Positions 53,961-62,342 of a stretch of DNA of 64,000 nucleotides are shown one piece after another. Position 1 is the first letter of the stretch, and each line of letters begins with the position of its first letter. A program made the translations under genes and the position numbers. Source of the stretch: Bradyrhizobium sp. CCGB12. Lineage in GTDB: Bacteria; Pseudomonadota; Alphaproteobacteria; Rhizobiales; Xanthobacteraceae. The notes beneath the pieces are model-generated. The model was not told the origin of the DNA. It saw nothing but the letters and a program-made list of their open reading frames with translations, and did not search any database. The stretch lies in NCBI RefSeq assembly GCF_024199845.1, contig NZ_JANADO010000001.1, forward strand, positions 930,001 to 994,000, written 5' to 3'.

Positions 53961-55292
53961 ATGGGTAGGAAAGTCGCATTCATTGCGGCCTTGTTCGGGG
54001 CGTTGGTGTTGGCTGCTCCGGCACAGGCGCGCGTCGAGGTGCAGTGGTGGCACGCCATGAGTGGCGTCTTGGGCGACCGGCTCAATGAGCTGGTTGAGAA
54101 GTTCAACGCGTCGCAGGACAAGTACACGGTCGTCGCGGTCGCCAAGGGCAATTATGACGAGGTGACCAACGGGGTGATCGCCGCCTACCGCGCCAAGCGG
54201 CCGCCGGAGATGGTGCAGATCGCCGAGCGTGGTTACATGACGATGCTGCTCTCGGGGGCGGTTGTTCCCGTGCAGGACCTGCTGGAGCAGAAGGGCTACA
54301 AGGTCGACTTCTCGGATTTCATCAAGCCGGTCGCGAGCTTCTGGAGCTACAAGGGGCGGATGTCGGCAATGCCGTTCAACTCGTCGACGCCGATTTTCTG
54401 GTACAACAAGGATCACTTCCAGAAGGCCGGCTTCGACAAGCCGGCTGACACCTGGCAGGAGCTGGAGAGCCAGCTTTATGCCATCAAGTCGAAGGGCATC
54501 AGCGACTGCGGCACGGTGCTGCCCGGCGATTTCTACTGGAGCCTGCTTGAAAACTACAGCGCCATCAACAACCAGCCTTACGGCACACTCGCAAACGGCT
54601 TTGACGGGCTCGGTACCGAGTTCGTCTACAACAAGACGAAGGTGGTCTCGCAAGTCGCGCGGTTGAAGAAGTGGCTCGATGACGGCGTGATGCAGATCGC
54701 TGGGCAGGGCTTGAGCCCCGAACAGTTGTTCACGTCGGGACGGTGCTCGACCTTCGTCAATTCGACCGCGTCGCACGGCAATATCGAGCGCAATGCGACC
54801 ATCAAGTGGAGCGCCACCTTCCTGCCGCACGAGAGCGATATCAATCCGCCCCTCAATAGCACCATCGGTGGCGGCGCCATCTGGGTGCTGAAGGGCCACA
54901 CGCCGGAGCGATACGAGGCGGTGGCGGCCTTTCTGAACTTTGTCGCGCAGCCGGAAACGCAGGTGTGGTGGCATGGCGCAACCGGCTATGTGCCCGCCAC
55001 GAACCGTGCCTATGCGCTTGCGCGAGAACGCGGCTACTACAAGGATCACCCGACCAGGGAGATTGCGGTGCTACAGCTTTCGCGCGGCACGCCGAACGAG
55101 AACTCGCGCGGCTTCCGCTTCGGCAATTTCGTGCAGACGATGCTGGCCCAGCGCCAGGAGGTGGAGGCAGTCTTTGCTGGTCAGAAGCAGCCGCAGCAGG
55201 CGATGGATGACGCGGTCAAGAGGGGCAACGAGATCTTGCGGCAATTCGAAAAGCTCAACGCCGGGAAGACTCCCGAAACCGAGCGTCCATGA
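53961..55292 (+). CDS. ugpB: sn-Glycerol-3-phosphate/glycerophosphodiester-binding protein (UgpB)
   Basis: A 443-residue periplasmic binding protein with a Sec signal peptide (cleavage after AQA near 24) and UgpB hallmarks: VEVQWWHAMSGVLGDRLNELVEKFN, KGNYDEVTNG, the PFNSSTP ligand-site motif near 125, WQELESQLYAIKSKG and RCSTFVNSTASHG. GGGAGG at 53949-53954 decides ATG 53961. Captures sn-glycerol 3-phosphate or glycerophosphodiesters from the periplasm. Overlaps ugpA by 4 bases. Confidence 0.9.
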   Translation: MGRKVAFIAALFGALVLAAPAQARVEVQWWHAMSGVLGDRLNELVEKFNASQDKYTVVAVAKGNYDEVTNGVIAAYRAKRPPEMVQIAERGYMTMLLSGAVVPVQDLLEQKGYKVDFSDFIKPVASFWSYKGRMSAMPFNSSTPIFWYNKDHFQKAGFDKPADTWQELESQLYAIKSKGISDCGTVLPGDFYWSLLENYSAINNQPYGTLANGFDGLGTEFVYNKTKVVSQVARLKKWLDDGVMQIAGQGLSPEQLFTSGRCSTFVNSTASHGNIERNATIKWSATFLPHESDINPPLNSTIGGGAIWVLKGHTPERYEAVAAFLNFVAQPETQVWWHGATGYVPATNRAYALARERGYYKDHPTREIAVLQLSRGTPNENSRGFRFGNFVQTMLAQRQEVEAVFAGQKQPQQAMDDAVKRGNEILRQFEKLNAGKTPETERP

Positions 55293-56332
55293 CGTTGCGC
55301 CTGTCTATCCCTTGGCGTGATGCGCGCGCCGCCCCCGCGCTTCAAAGAAGCCGCGGGGGTGTCCAGACCAAGGTCGGGCCGGCTGCGGTAGCCAGCCGAT
55401 CCCGACTGTCGGGGAAGGCGCGTCGTCCCGCGCAAGAGGCAGGATTGAAGCGCGCCAATTTCGGCGACGGCGCCGGCCTGCCCACGCTGCTTCTGCTGCC
55501 GCAATTGCTGATTCTCCTGTTCTTCTTCTTCATCCCGTCGCTGCGGGCGCTGACGCAATCCGTTCTCCTCAGTGATCCCTTCGGAACCAACGTCCAGTTC
55601 GTCTGGTTTGACAATTTCAAGGCGCTGTTTGCGAGCGGCGAATATCGCCAGTCGATCGCGGTGACGTTCTGGTTCACGGTGGCGCAGAACGTACTCACGC
55701 TGGGGAGCGCGCTGGTGCTTGCCTTTGCCACCGACAGGATCGTGCGCGGCCGCTCGATCTATCGCACGATCATTCTTTTGCCGTATGCGATTGCGCCCGC
55801 GATCGCCGGCATCCTGTGGGCCTTCCTGTTCAATCCGGCGGTCGGCCCGCTCGCGCAGGTGCTGCACAGTTTCGGTATCGCGTGGGATCCCAACCTCAAT
55901 CCAACCGACGCGCTGATTTTGGTGACGCTCGCAGCGTCATGGAAGCACATCTGCTACGACTATATCTTCCTGGTCGTAGGTCTGCTTGCGGTGCCGGTAT
56001 CGCTGATGGAGGCCGCCGCGGTGGACGGCGCCGGTCCTATCAGGCGCTTCGTCTCGATCGCGCTGCCGATGCTCGGGCCTACGATCTTCTTTCTCGCCGT
56101 GATGAACTTCATCTACGGCTTTTTCGAAACCTTCGCCATCATCGATGCCGTCACCAAAGGCGGCCCGGCCGGGGCAACCAACATTCTGGTCTACAAAGTC
56201 TTCGTCGACGGTTTCGTCAATCTCGACCTCGGCTCTTCGGCCGCGCAATCGGTTCTGTTGATGAGCTTCGCGCTGATCTGCACGCTGCTGCAATTCCGCT
56301 ACTTCGACCGCAAGGTCAACTACGGGGTCTAG
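55289..56332 (+). CDS. ugpA: Glycerol-3-phosphate ABC transporter permease (UgpA)
   Basis: A 347-residue permease with six membrane helices starting near residue 63 and the coupling motif EAAAVDGAGPIRRFVSIALPML near 236. The ATG at 55289 overlaps the ugpB stop (ATGA). It carries an N-terminal extension of about 60 Arg/Ala-rich residues that UgpA of E. coli lacks; a start at a later in-frame codon is possible. Followed by ugpE after four bases. Confidence 0.87.
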   Translation: MTLRLSIPWRDARAAPALQRSRGGVQTKVGPAAVASRSRLSGKARRPAQEAGLKRANFGDGAGLPTLLLLPQLLILLFFFFIPSLRALTQSVLLSDPFGTNVQFVWFDNFKALFASGEYRQSIAVTFWFTVAQNVLTLGSALVLAFATDRIVRGRSIYRTIILLPYAIAPAIAGILWAFLFNPAVGPLAQVLHSFGIAWDPNLNPTDALILVTLAASWKHICYDYIFLVVGLLAVPVSLMEAAAVDGAGPIRRFVSIALPMLGPTIFFLAVMNFIYGFFETFAIIDAVTKGGPAGATNILVYKVFVDGFVNLDLGSSAAQSVLLMSFALICTLLQFRYFDRKVNYGV

Positions 56333-56336
56333 CCGC

Positions 56337-57257
56337 ATGGTAGAGCGCTCACCAATCCTCAGCATGGTCTGTCACGCGATCCTGATCGCCGGCGCGCTGA
56401 CGGTCTGCGTGCCCCTGTATTTCGCGTTCGTGGCGGGATCGCTTACGGTGGCCGAGGTGCAGAAGGTGCCTTTGCCATGGCTCCCGGGAGGCCAGTTCTT
56501 CGACAATCTGCAGCTGGCCTGGAGCAAGGGCAATTTCAGCCGCACCTTCACCAATTCGATCGTCGTGGCGCTCGGCATCACCGCTGGCAAGATTGCGGTA
56601 TCGCTGCTCTCGGCCTTCGCCATCACCTACTTTCGATTCCGCTACCGAATGCTCGCATTCTGGCTCATCTTCGTCTCGCTGATGCTGCCAATCGAAGTTC
56701 GTATCGTGCCGACCTTCGAAGCCGTGGCCAATGCAGCGCTGCCGCTGCAATGGCTCGCCGACACCCTGCATTTGGCGGATCTGTGGGGCTGGATCAGCGG
56801 CCACCACATCGCGATCACGCTCGAATGGAACATGGTCAACACTTATCCGGGGCTGATCCTGCCGCTGATCGCCTCAGCCACTGCCACGTTCCTTTTCCGC
56901 CAGTTCTTCCTCACGGTGCCGGACGAACTGTGCGAGGCAGCGAGGCTGGACGGCGCCTCGCCGCTGCATTTCTTCTGGAGCATCCTGCTGCCGCTGTCCG
57001 TTCCGAACATGGTGGCGCTCGCCATCATCCTGTTCCTGTTCGGCTGGAATCAGTATCTCTGGCCATTGCTGTTCACGACCGACAAGGACATGGCGACGGC
57101 CGTCATTGCACTGAAGGGCCTGATCCCACGCTCCGACAGCGAGCCGGCCTGGAACATCGCGATGAGCGGCGCGCTCCTAACGATGTTGCCGCCGGCGCTG
57201 GTCGTGCTGCTGTTGCAGCGCTGGTTCATCAAGGGTCTTATCGACAGCAGCAAATAG
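56337..57257 (+). CDS. ugpE: Glycerol-3-phosphate ABC transporter permease (UgpE)
   Basis: A 306-residue permease: helix 1 at residues 8-28, VPLPWLPGGQFFDNL segment, coupling motif CEAARLDGASPLHFFWSILLPLS near 200, GWNQYLWPLLF near 238 as in UgpE. Forms the channel with UgpA. In E. coli the ATPase gene ugpC follows; here the next gene is the phosphodiesterase and no ugpC is in the unit. Confidence 0.88.
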   Translation: MVERSPILSMVCHAILIAGALTVCVPLYFAFVAGSLTVAEVQKVPLPWLPGGQFFDNLQLAWSKGNFSRTFTNSIVVALGITAGKIAVSLLSAFAITYFRFRYRMLAFWLIFVSLMLPIEVRIVPTFEAVANAALPLQWLADTLHLADLWGWISGHHIAITLEWNMVNTYPGLILPLIASATATFLFRQFFLTVPDELCEAARLDGASPLHFFWSILLPLSVPNMVALAIILFLFGWNQYLWPLLFTTDKDMATAVIALKGLIPRSDSEPAWNIAMSGALLTMLPPALVVLLLQRWFIKGLIDSSK

Positions 57258-57266
57258 GGACTGATC

Positions 57267-58028
57267 ATGGTTTTCATCGCCGGACACCGCGGCGGGCGCG
57301 ATCTTTGGCCGGAGAACAGCCTCACCGGCTTCCGCAACCTGTACAAGGAAAGTGTTGATGCGGTCGAGTTCGACGTCCATCAGAGTGCGGATGGCGGGCT
57401 AGTCGTGATCCACGATCCGCTGCTCGACCGCACAACATTCGACAGCGGACCGGTTGGCGAACTGAGCCTGAGACGGTTGACGGCAACGCGTCTTCGCGAT
57501 GCCGGTGACGAATGCATTCCGACCCTCGGCGAGGTGCTCGATGTGTTCAGCGAAACGACGCTAGAGCTCCACATCGAGATCAAGACGGATGCGGTCGGTA
57601 ATCCCTATTCGGGCCTCGAGGCGCGGCTGGTCGACGAGATCAAGCGCCGGGGCTTGGAACGGCGTGCCGTCATTACCTGCTTCGTGCCGGCTGTGATCGA
57701 GACCGTGCGCCGGCTGCGGCCGGAGGCGCGGGTGCTTGCTTCGCTCGACCGACGTTCGGCGGAGATGATGGGCGGAATTGCGTCCGCGCTGGCGCAATTT
57801 GCCGCGATTCCGGGCTGTATTGTCGCGGTCGAAAAATCGCTTCTGGGACTCACATTGCCGTTGGCCCTCAAAGTGCTGGGATCCGAGCGTCTCGGTGCAT
57901 GGGTAACCAACGAGCCGGAGGATATCGCCTACTGGCTTGCCCAGCCGGTGCGGCAGATCACGACCGATCGGCCCGATCTTGCCGTGAGCATTCGCCGCAA
58001 GTTCGAAGCCGTGCCGACGCTTCCATGA
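57267..58028 (+). CDS. ugpQ: Glycerophosphodiester phosphodiesterase (UgpQ-like)
   Basis: A 253-residue GDPD: GHRGGRDLWPENSLTGF with the catalytic His/Arg at residues 6-22, VEFDVHQSADGGLVVIHDPLLDRTT with the metal Glu/Asp and second His near 35-58, ELHIEIK near 100, and AWVTNEPEDIAYWL near the end. No signal peptide, so it acts in the cytoplasm on diesters imported by the Ugp system, giving glycerol 3-phosphate and an alcohol. Overlaps phoD by 4 bases. Confidence 0.9.
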   Translation: MVFIAGHRGGRDLWPENSLTGFRNLYKESVDAVEFDVHQSADGGLVVIHDPLLDRTTFDSGPVGELSLRRLTATRLRDAGDECIPTLGEVLDVFSETTLELHIEIKTDAVGNPYSGLEARLVDEIKRRGLERRAVITCFVPAVIETVRRLRPEARVLASLDRRSAEMMGGIASALAQFAAIPGCIVAVEKSLLGLTLPLALKVLGSERLGAWVTNEPEDIAYWLAQPVRQITTDRPDLAVSIRRKFEAVPTLP

Positions 58029-59551
58029 TTCCCCGCCGCCGCTTTCTCGTGGGATCGCTGGCGAGTGCGGCCCTGGCTGCGCCCGCCGGGTTCGTGCGGG
58101 GAGTGCCGATCTCCTTCGGCACGGATCCTTTCACGCTCGGTGTTGCGTCCGGATGCCCGCGACAGGACAGCGTCATCCTGTGGACGCGTCTTGCACCGCA
58201 ACCTCTCGACGGCGGTGGCATGCAGGCACCAGTGGATGTCGAATGGCAGGTCGCTGAGGACGAGAGCTTCTCGCGTATCGCCTGCCGCGGCGTGGTGCGG
58301 GCGACGGCAGAGCTTGGACATTCCGTGCATGCCGAGGCGACTGGACTGCGGCCGGATCGCGTCTACTGGTACCGCTTCCGCGCGGGTCCGGCGCTCAGCC
58401 GGGTCGGACGCACCCGAACCGCGCCGGCCGAGTCGGGGCGGCCTTTCCGCTTTGCCTTCGCCTCCTGCCAGCAATACGAGCAGGGCTATTTCACCGCCTA
58501 CCGCGACATGGCCGCGCGCGATCTCGACCTGGTCGTGCATCTCGGTGACTACATCTATGAGAAATCCTGGGGATCGCGCCATGTCCGCCAGCACGGCGTC
58601 GGAATCCCGACGACGCTCGAGGAGTTCCGCAACCGCTACGCGCTGTACAAGAGCGATTCCGACCTGCAGGCGGCGCATGCCGCCTTCCCCTGGCTTTCAG
58701 TCTGGGATGACCATGAGGTGATGGACGACTATGCCAATGATCGCTCCTACACCGTGCGCGATCCCGTCCAGTTCCTGAAGATCCGTGCGGCGGCCTATCA
58801 GGCCTATTACGAGCACATGCCACTGCCGCCCTCGGCGCGTACACGGGGCGCGGATGTCACGATCTACGAGCACTATCGCTTCGGCGACATGCTCGACGTG
58901 CTGCTGCTCGACGACCGGCAATATCGTTCGGCATCGGCCTGTGTCGGAAACGGCCGCCCGACCTGGGCGACTGACTGTGCAGGCCGGTTGGACGAAGCCC
59001 GGACGATGCTGGGCCAGCGACAGGAGCAATGGCTCGATGCGCGCCTGCGCGACTGTCGCGGCCGCTGGACGATCGTCGCCCAGCAGACATTGATGGCGCA
59101 GGACAAGCGGGAAGGGGACGATGGCGCGCGGTTCTGGATGGACGGCTGGGATGGCTATCCCAACGCCCGGCGTCGTCTCCTTGATTCGCTCCTCGCGCAT
59201 CGCCGGCGCAATCCGATCGTGATCGGCGGCGACCGCCACGCCTTCTTTACCGCCGATCTGAAGCATGATTTTGCCCGGCCTGACGGCCCGACCATTGCGA
59301 CCGAGTTCGTCGGCACCTCCATCACCTCGGACGGGCCGAGCGAGAGCAGCGTACGCAAGGCACTGGCGGAGAATCCGCATCTTATCTTTGCGCGCGGCGA
59401 CAAGCGCGGCTATGCGACCGTCGAGCTCGATGCCCGGCATGGCACCGTGGGCTTCGAGGTGCTCGACGACGTCAAGGATGCCAGGAGCGCCGTACGCCGG
59501 CTGACGACATTTGTGGTCGAGGACGGCGCGCCGGGCGCGAAGGCCGCATGA
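58025..59551 (+). CDS. phoD: PhoD-family alkaline phosphatase/phosphodiesterase
   Basis: A 508-residue PhoD protein. Twin-arginine signal IPRRRFLVGSLASAALAA at the N-terminus, so exported folded. FAFASCQQYEQGYFTAY near 140, HLGDYIYE near 170, VWDDHEVMDDYA near 225, and GGDRHAFFTADL near 405 are the family metal-site motifs. It releases phosphate from phosphodi- and monoesters in the periplasm. Its coupling to ugp and GDPD genes indicates joint scavenging of glycerophosphodiesters. No PHO-box was identified upstream. Confidence 0.88.
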   Translation: MIPRRRFLVGSLASAALAAPAGFVRGVPISFGTDPFTLGVASGCPRQDSVILWTRLAPQPLDGGGMQAPVDVEWQVAEDESFSRIACRGVVRATAELGHSVHAEATGLRPDRVYWYRFRAGPALSRVGRTRTAPAESGRPFRFAFASCQQYEQGYFTAYRDMAARDLDLVVHLGDYIYEKSWGSRHVRQHGVGIPTTLEEFRNRYALYKSDSDLQAAHAAFPWLSVWDDHEVMDDYANDRSYTVRDPVQFLKIRAAAYQAYYEHMPLPPSARTRGADVTIYEHYRFGDMLDVLLLDDRQYRSASACVGNGRPTWATDCAGRLDEARTMLGQRQEQWLDARLRDCRGRWTIVAQQTLMAQDKREGDDGARFWMDGWDGYPNARRRLLDSLLAHRRRNPIVIGGDRHAFFTADLKHDFARPDGPTIATEFVGTSITSDGPSESSVRKALAENPHLIFARGDKRGYATVELDARHGTVGFEVLDDVKDARSAVRRLTTFVVEDGAPGAKAA

Positions 59552-59648
59552 CGGGCGAATTCATGGCCTCACATTTGACGACCAACGAAAGATCGCCTCA
59601 AATAACCCGACGTCTGACGAGGCTTTTGGCTGCAGTGGGGGCTGCTCC

Positions 59649-60596
59649 GTGACTGATCAAACCATTCTGCGGGTCGCCTGGCTCTATTACATGGAGAACC
59701 TGACCCAGGCCGAGATTGGCGAGCGGCTGGGGCTGACCCGCGCCCGGGTCAACCGCATGCTCTCGGAGGCGCGACAAACCGGAATAGTCAACATCCGCCT
59801 GAATTCCGCCTTTGCGAGCTGCGCGGAGCTGGAGCACCGGTTGCGTCGGGAATGCGGGCTCGAAGATGCGGTCGTCATACCGAGTCCGGGGAATCCCGAG
59901 CAGGTTGCAAGCCTGGTCGGGATGGCAGCGGGTGCGTATTTGTCCAAACTCCTCGAACAGAAGCGCCCGCGCATCATCGGTATCGGGTGGGGCGCGACCC
60001 TGCGCGAGACCATCCGCTATGTCACGCCGGCCGACTATCCCGATCTCTCCATCGTCTCCATGATGGGCGGCCTGTCGCGCGGCCTCGAGCTCAACACCTT
60101 CGAAATTGCGGGCGAGCTCGCGCACCGGCTCCACGCCCAATGCAGCTATATGGCAGCCCCGATTTTTGCCAGCAGTCCGCGCTCGCGCGACACCTTCCTC
60201 GCCCAGGAGGTCTATCAGGAGGTGCTGAAGAGCGTCGAGCAGATCGATCTGGCGCTGTTGAGCATGGGAGATCTGACGCCGCGCTCGCTGCTGATGCGGC
60301 ATGGGCTGCCGCCGGACGTACGTGCCGAGCATCTGCGGGCCGCAGGTGCCGTCGGCGACGTACTCGCGCAGTTTCTCGATAAGTCCGGCCGGCCGATCGA
60401 CCACGGCATCAACAGCCGCGCCATCGCGCTGCCGCTCGAGAAGCTGGCGCGCGTGCCAACCTCGATGCTGATCGCCGGCGGCCTCAACAAGGCACCGATC
60501 ATCGCCGCGGTGCTGCGCGGCCGGATCGGCAAGGTGCTGGTGACGGACGAGGACGCCGCCGCCGCCGCGCTCAAGCTGATCGACAAGCAGAAATAG
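59649..60596 (+). CDS. SorC-family transcriptional regulator (second copy in window)
   Basis: A 315-residue SorC regulator: HTH at residues 4-45 (AWLYYMENLTQAEIGERLGLTRARVNRML) and a sugar-phosphate-binding domain (GIGWGATLRETI, SMMGGLSRGLE, SRAIALPLEKL). GTG 59649 places the HTH as in the homologue at 42275. It is 97 bp after phoD and before the polyol dehydrogenase. The matched ACA-N2-TGT sites before ugpB and before the dehydrogenase are its likely targets. Confidence 0.83.
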   Translation: MTDQTILRVAWLYYMENLTQAEIGERLGLTRARVNRMLSEARQTGIVNIRLNSAFASCAELEHRLRRECGLEDAVVIPSPGNPEQVASLVGMAAGAYLSKLLEQKRPRIIGIGWGATLRETIRYVTPADYPDLSIVSMMGGLSRGLELNTFEIAGELAHRLHAQCSYMAAPIFASSPRSRDTFLAQEVYQEVLKSVEQIDLALLSMGDLTPRSLLMRHGLPPDVRAEHLRAAGAVGDVLAQFLDKSGRPIDHGINSRAIALPLEKLARVPTSMLIAGGLNKAPIIAAVLRGRIGKVLVTDEDAAAAALKLIDKQK

Positions 60597-60680
60597 CCGC
60601 GCTTTTCCGCGAGCAGGCATCAGATCCGTCTTCGGCACCGATGCTGGCGTGACCGCCCCGCGCGGCTGCAGGCCACAAAA

Positions 60681-60728
60681 GCATTTGTCACAGTGCAATT
60701 ACATATGTAATATCGTGAGGACAATTGT
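60681..60728. promoter_or_regulatory. Three ACA-N2-TGT-like sites at 20-bp spacing before the polyol dehydrogenase
   Basis: GCATTTGT (60681-60688, one mismatch), ACATATGT (60701-60708, centre of the perfect 14-bp palindrome ATTACATATGTAAT at 60698-60711) and ACAATTGT (60721-60728) are each 20 bp apart. The last two repeat the ugpB arrangement exactly. Two helical turns per site suits a multimeric SorC repressor. Confidence 0.55.
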
Positions 60729-60748
60729 TCAAGCAGGATGATTTCGAC

Positions 60749-61768
60749 ATGCGCGCTGCGGTGCTCCAGGACATTCGCGATATCCGCGTCCTCGATATCC
60801 CCGAGCCGAAGCCGGTGGCGGACGATGAGCTCATCATCCGCGTCAAAGCGGTCGGCGTCTGCGGCAGCGATCTGCATTCCTATCTCGAGGGCGGAACAAC
60901 CGGCCCGACGAGCGTCAGACCGTTCGTGCTGGGCCATGAATTCTCGGGTGTCCTCACGCCGGACTCGGCGCGGAAAGCGGGACTTTCGGCCGACGCGCTG
61001 GTGGCCGTCGACCCTTCCATTCCATGCGGCCATTGCGAATGGTGTCACCGCGGCCACACCAATCTCTGTCCCAATGTGAAGTTCCTCGGCTACGCACCAC
61101 ACAACGGCGCGATGGCCGAATTTGTCTGCGTGCCCAGATCCGCGGTGCATCTGGTGCCTGACAGCATCGACCCGGCCGGCGCTGCGATCCTGGAAACACT
61201 CGGCGTCGCCATCCATGCCATGGACCTGGCGCGTCCACGGCTTCTGGAATCCGTGGCGGTGCTGGGCTGCGGGCCAGTGGGGCTGTTGTTGGTGCAACTC
61301 GCCCGGCTCGCCGGTGCCGGAAAGATCATCGCGATCGACCCGGTCGATCAGCGTACCGCGCTGGCGTGCGACCTCGGCGCGGATGTGGCGTGCCGTAGCT
61401 ACGCCGGGGTCGGGGACGTCACCGAGGGCCGCGGCGTCGATCTGGTGATCGAGGCGACCGACTCCTCGCACGGCTTTGAGCATGCGGCGCGCTGTGCCCG
61501 TATCGGCGGCCGGGTCGTTCTCGTCGGCATTCCCGAGAACAACCAGTACATCCTGAGTGGTGCGGAGTCGCGTCGAAAGGGCCTGTCGATCAAGTTCTCA
61601 CGTCGCATGCCTGAGGTCTATCCGCGGGCCATCGCGCTCGCGCAGGGAGGGCGCGTCAAGCTCACGCCGCTGGCCACGCATCGCTTTTCGCTCGACCAGA
61701 CGCCCGCGGCGTTCGAGCAACAGGTCGAGCGACGAGATGGAATCATCAAGGCGATCATTTGCCCGTAG
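60749..61768 (+). CDS. Zinc-dependent polyol/sorbitol-type dehydrogenase (MDR family)
   Basis: A 339-residue medium-chain dehydrogenase. Catalytic zinc ligands in GVCGSDLH and GHEFSG, structural zinc cysteines in CGHCEWCHRGHTNLC near residues 95-110, and NAD motif LGCGPVGLLL near 170. ATG 60749 is chosen; the TTG at 60725 lies in an operator-like palindrome. It oxidises a polyol to a ketose, reminiscent of threitol or xylitol dehydrogenases. Its shared operators tie it to the ugp-GDPD operon, perhaps to use the alcohol released from diesters (inference). Confidence 0.85.
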   Translation: MRAAVLQDIRDIRVLDIPEPKPVADDELIIRVKAVGVCGSDLHSYLEGGTTGPTSVRPFVLGHEFSGVLTPDSARKAGLSADALVAVDPSIPCGHCEWCHRGHTNLCPNVKFLGYAPHNGAMAEFVCVPRSAVHLVPDSIDPAGAAILETLGVAIHAMDLARPRLLESVAVLGCGPVGLLLVQLARLAGAGKIIAIDPVDQRTALACDLGADVACRSYAGVGDVTEGRGVDLVIEATDSSHGFEHAARCARIGGRVVLVGIPENNQYILSGAESRRKGLSIKFSRRMPEVYPRAIALAQGGRVKLTPLATHRFSLDQTPAAFEQQVERRDGIIKAIICP

Positions 61769-61825
61769 ATTGAGGGCTGTTTCGCCATGAGTTTGGTACG
61801 ATGAATGTAGGCTAGTAGCAGGCTG

Positions 61826-62218
61826 ATGATGGCGAAATCGTCGAAACTGGTGGTCGCAAGAAAAGGCCGCGTCCTCATGGTGAGACGCAGGCGCGACGGG
61901 CTCTGGATGTTCCCGGGGGGCCGTCGGCGAGCTGGCGAGAGCGACAGGAGCTGCCTTCGTCGGGAGATCAAGGAGGAGCTTCCCAAGCTGAAGCTTGGGC
62001 CGCTGAAACTCTGGAAGGAAGTGAAAGCTAGGAATCGCCAATCGGGCCGCCGGATGAGTGACGCGATTTTCCTGGCAAAGAAGGTGTCAGGTCGTCTGAA
62101 GGTGGGCGATAAGAAGGAGATCGATCGAGCGGTTTGGCGCAAGCCGCGTGGCGCCAGATTGACTGCGACCTCGCGCTACATTCGCGATAGGCTGTTTCCA
62201 AGGCGAGGGCGTCGCTAA
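61826..62218 (+). CDS. Nudix hydrolase
   Basis: A 130-residue Nudix protein. The Nudix box is complete: GRRRAGE, then seven residues, then REIKEEL (residues 31-53), although the final Gly is replaced by Lys-Leu. Very basic throughout, with Arg/Lys-rich ends. Substrate unknown (a nucleoside diphosphate linked to another moiety). Two consecutive ATG codons at 61826 and 61829. It stands alone 57 bp after the dehydrogenase. Confidence 0.8.
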   Translation: MMAKSSKLVVARKGRVLMVRRRRDGLWMFPGGRRRAGESDRSCLRREIKEELPKLKLGPLKLWKEVKARNRQSGRRMSDAIFLAKKVSGRLKVGDKKEIDRAVWRKPRGARLTATSRYIRDRLFPRRGRR

Positions 62219-62342
62219 CTTGTCAGCGACCGTTCCGTGATGATGCGCGTGTACGGGCAAGCCCGAGCCGTTCGCCGATTTCTCCTTGAGTGAGTTTCTC
62301 CCGGGTAACAAGATCAGGCGAGGCGAGCATGGAGCTGCTGAA

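Noticed and set aside
60725..60748. TTG start for the polyol dehydrogenase
   Set aside because: It overlaps the ACAATTGT operator-like site; the ATG at 60749 begins the usual MRAAVL start of the family.
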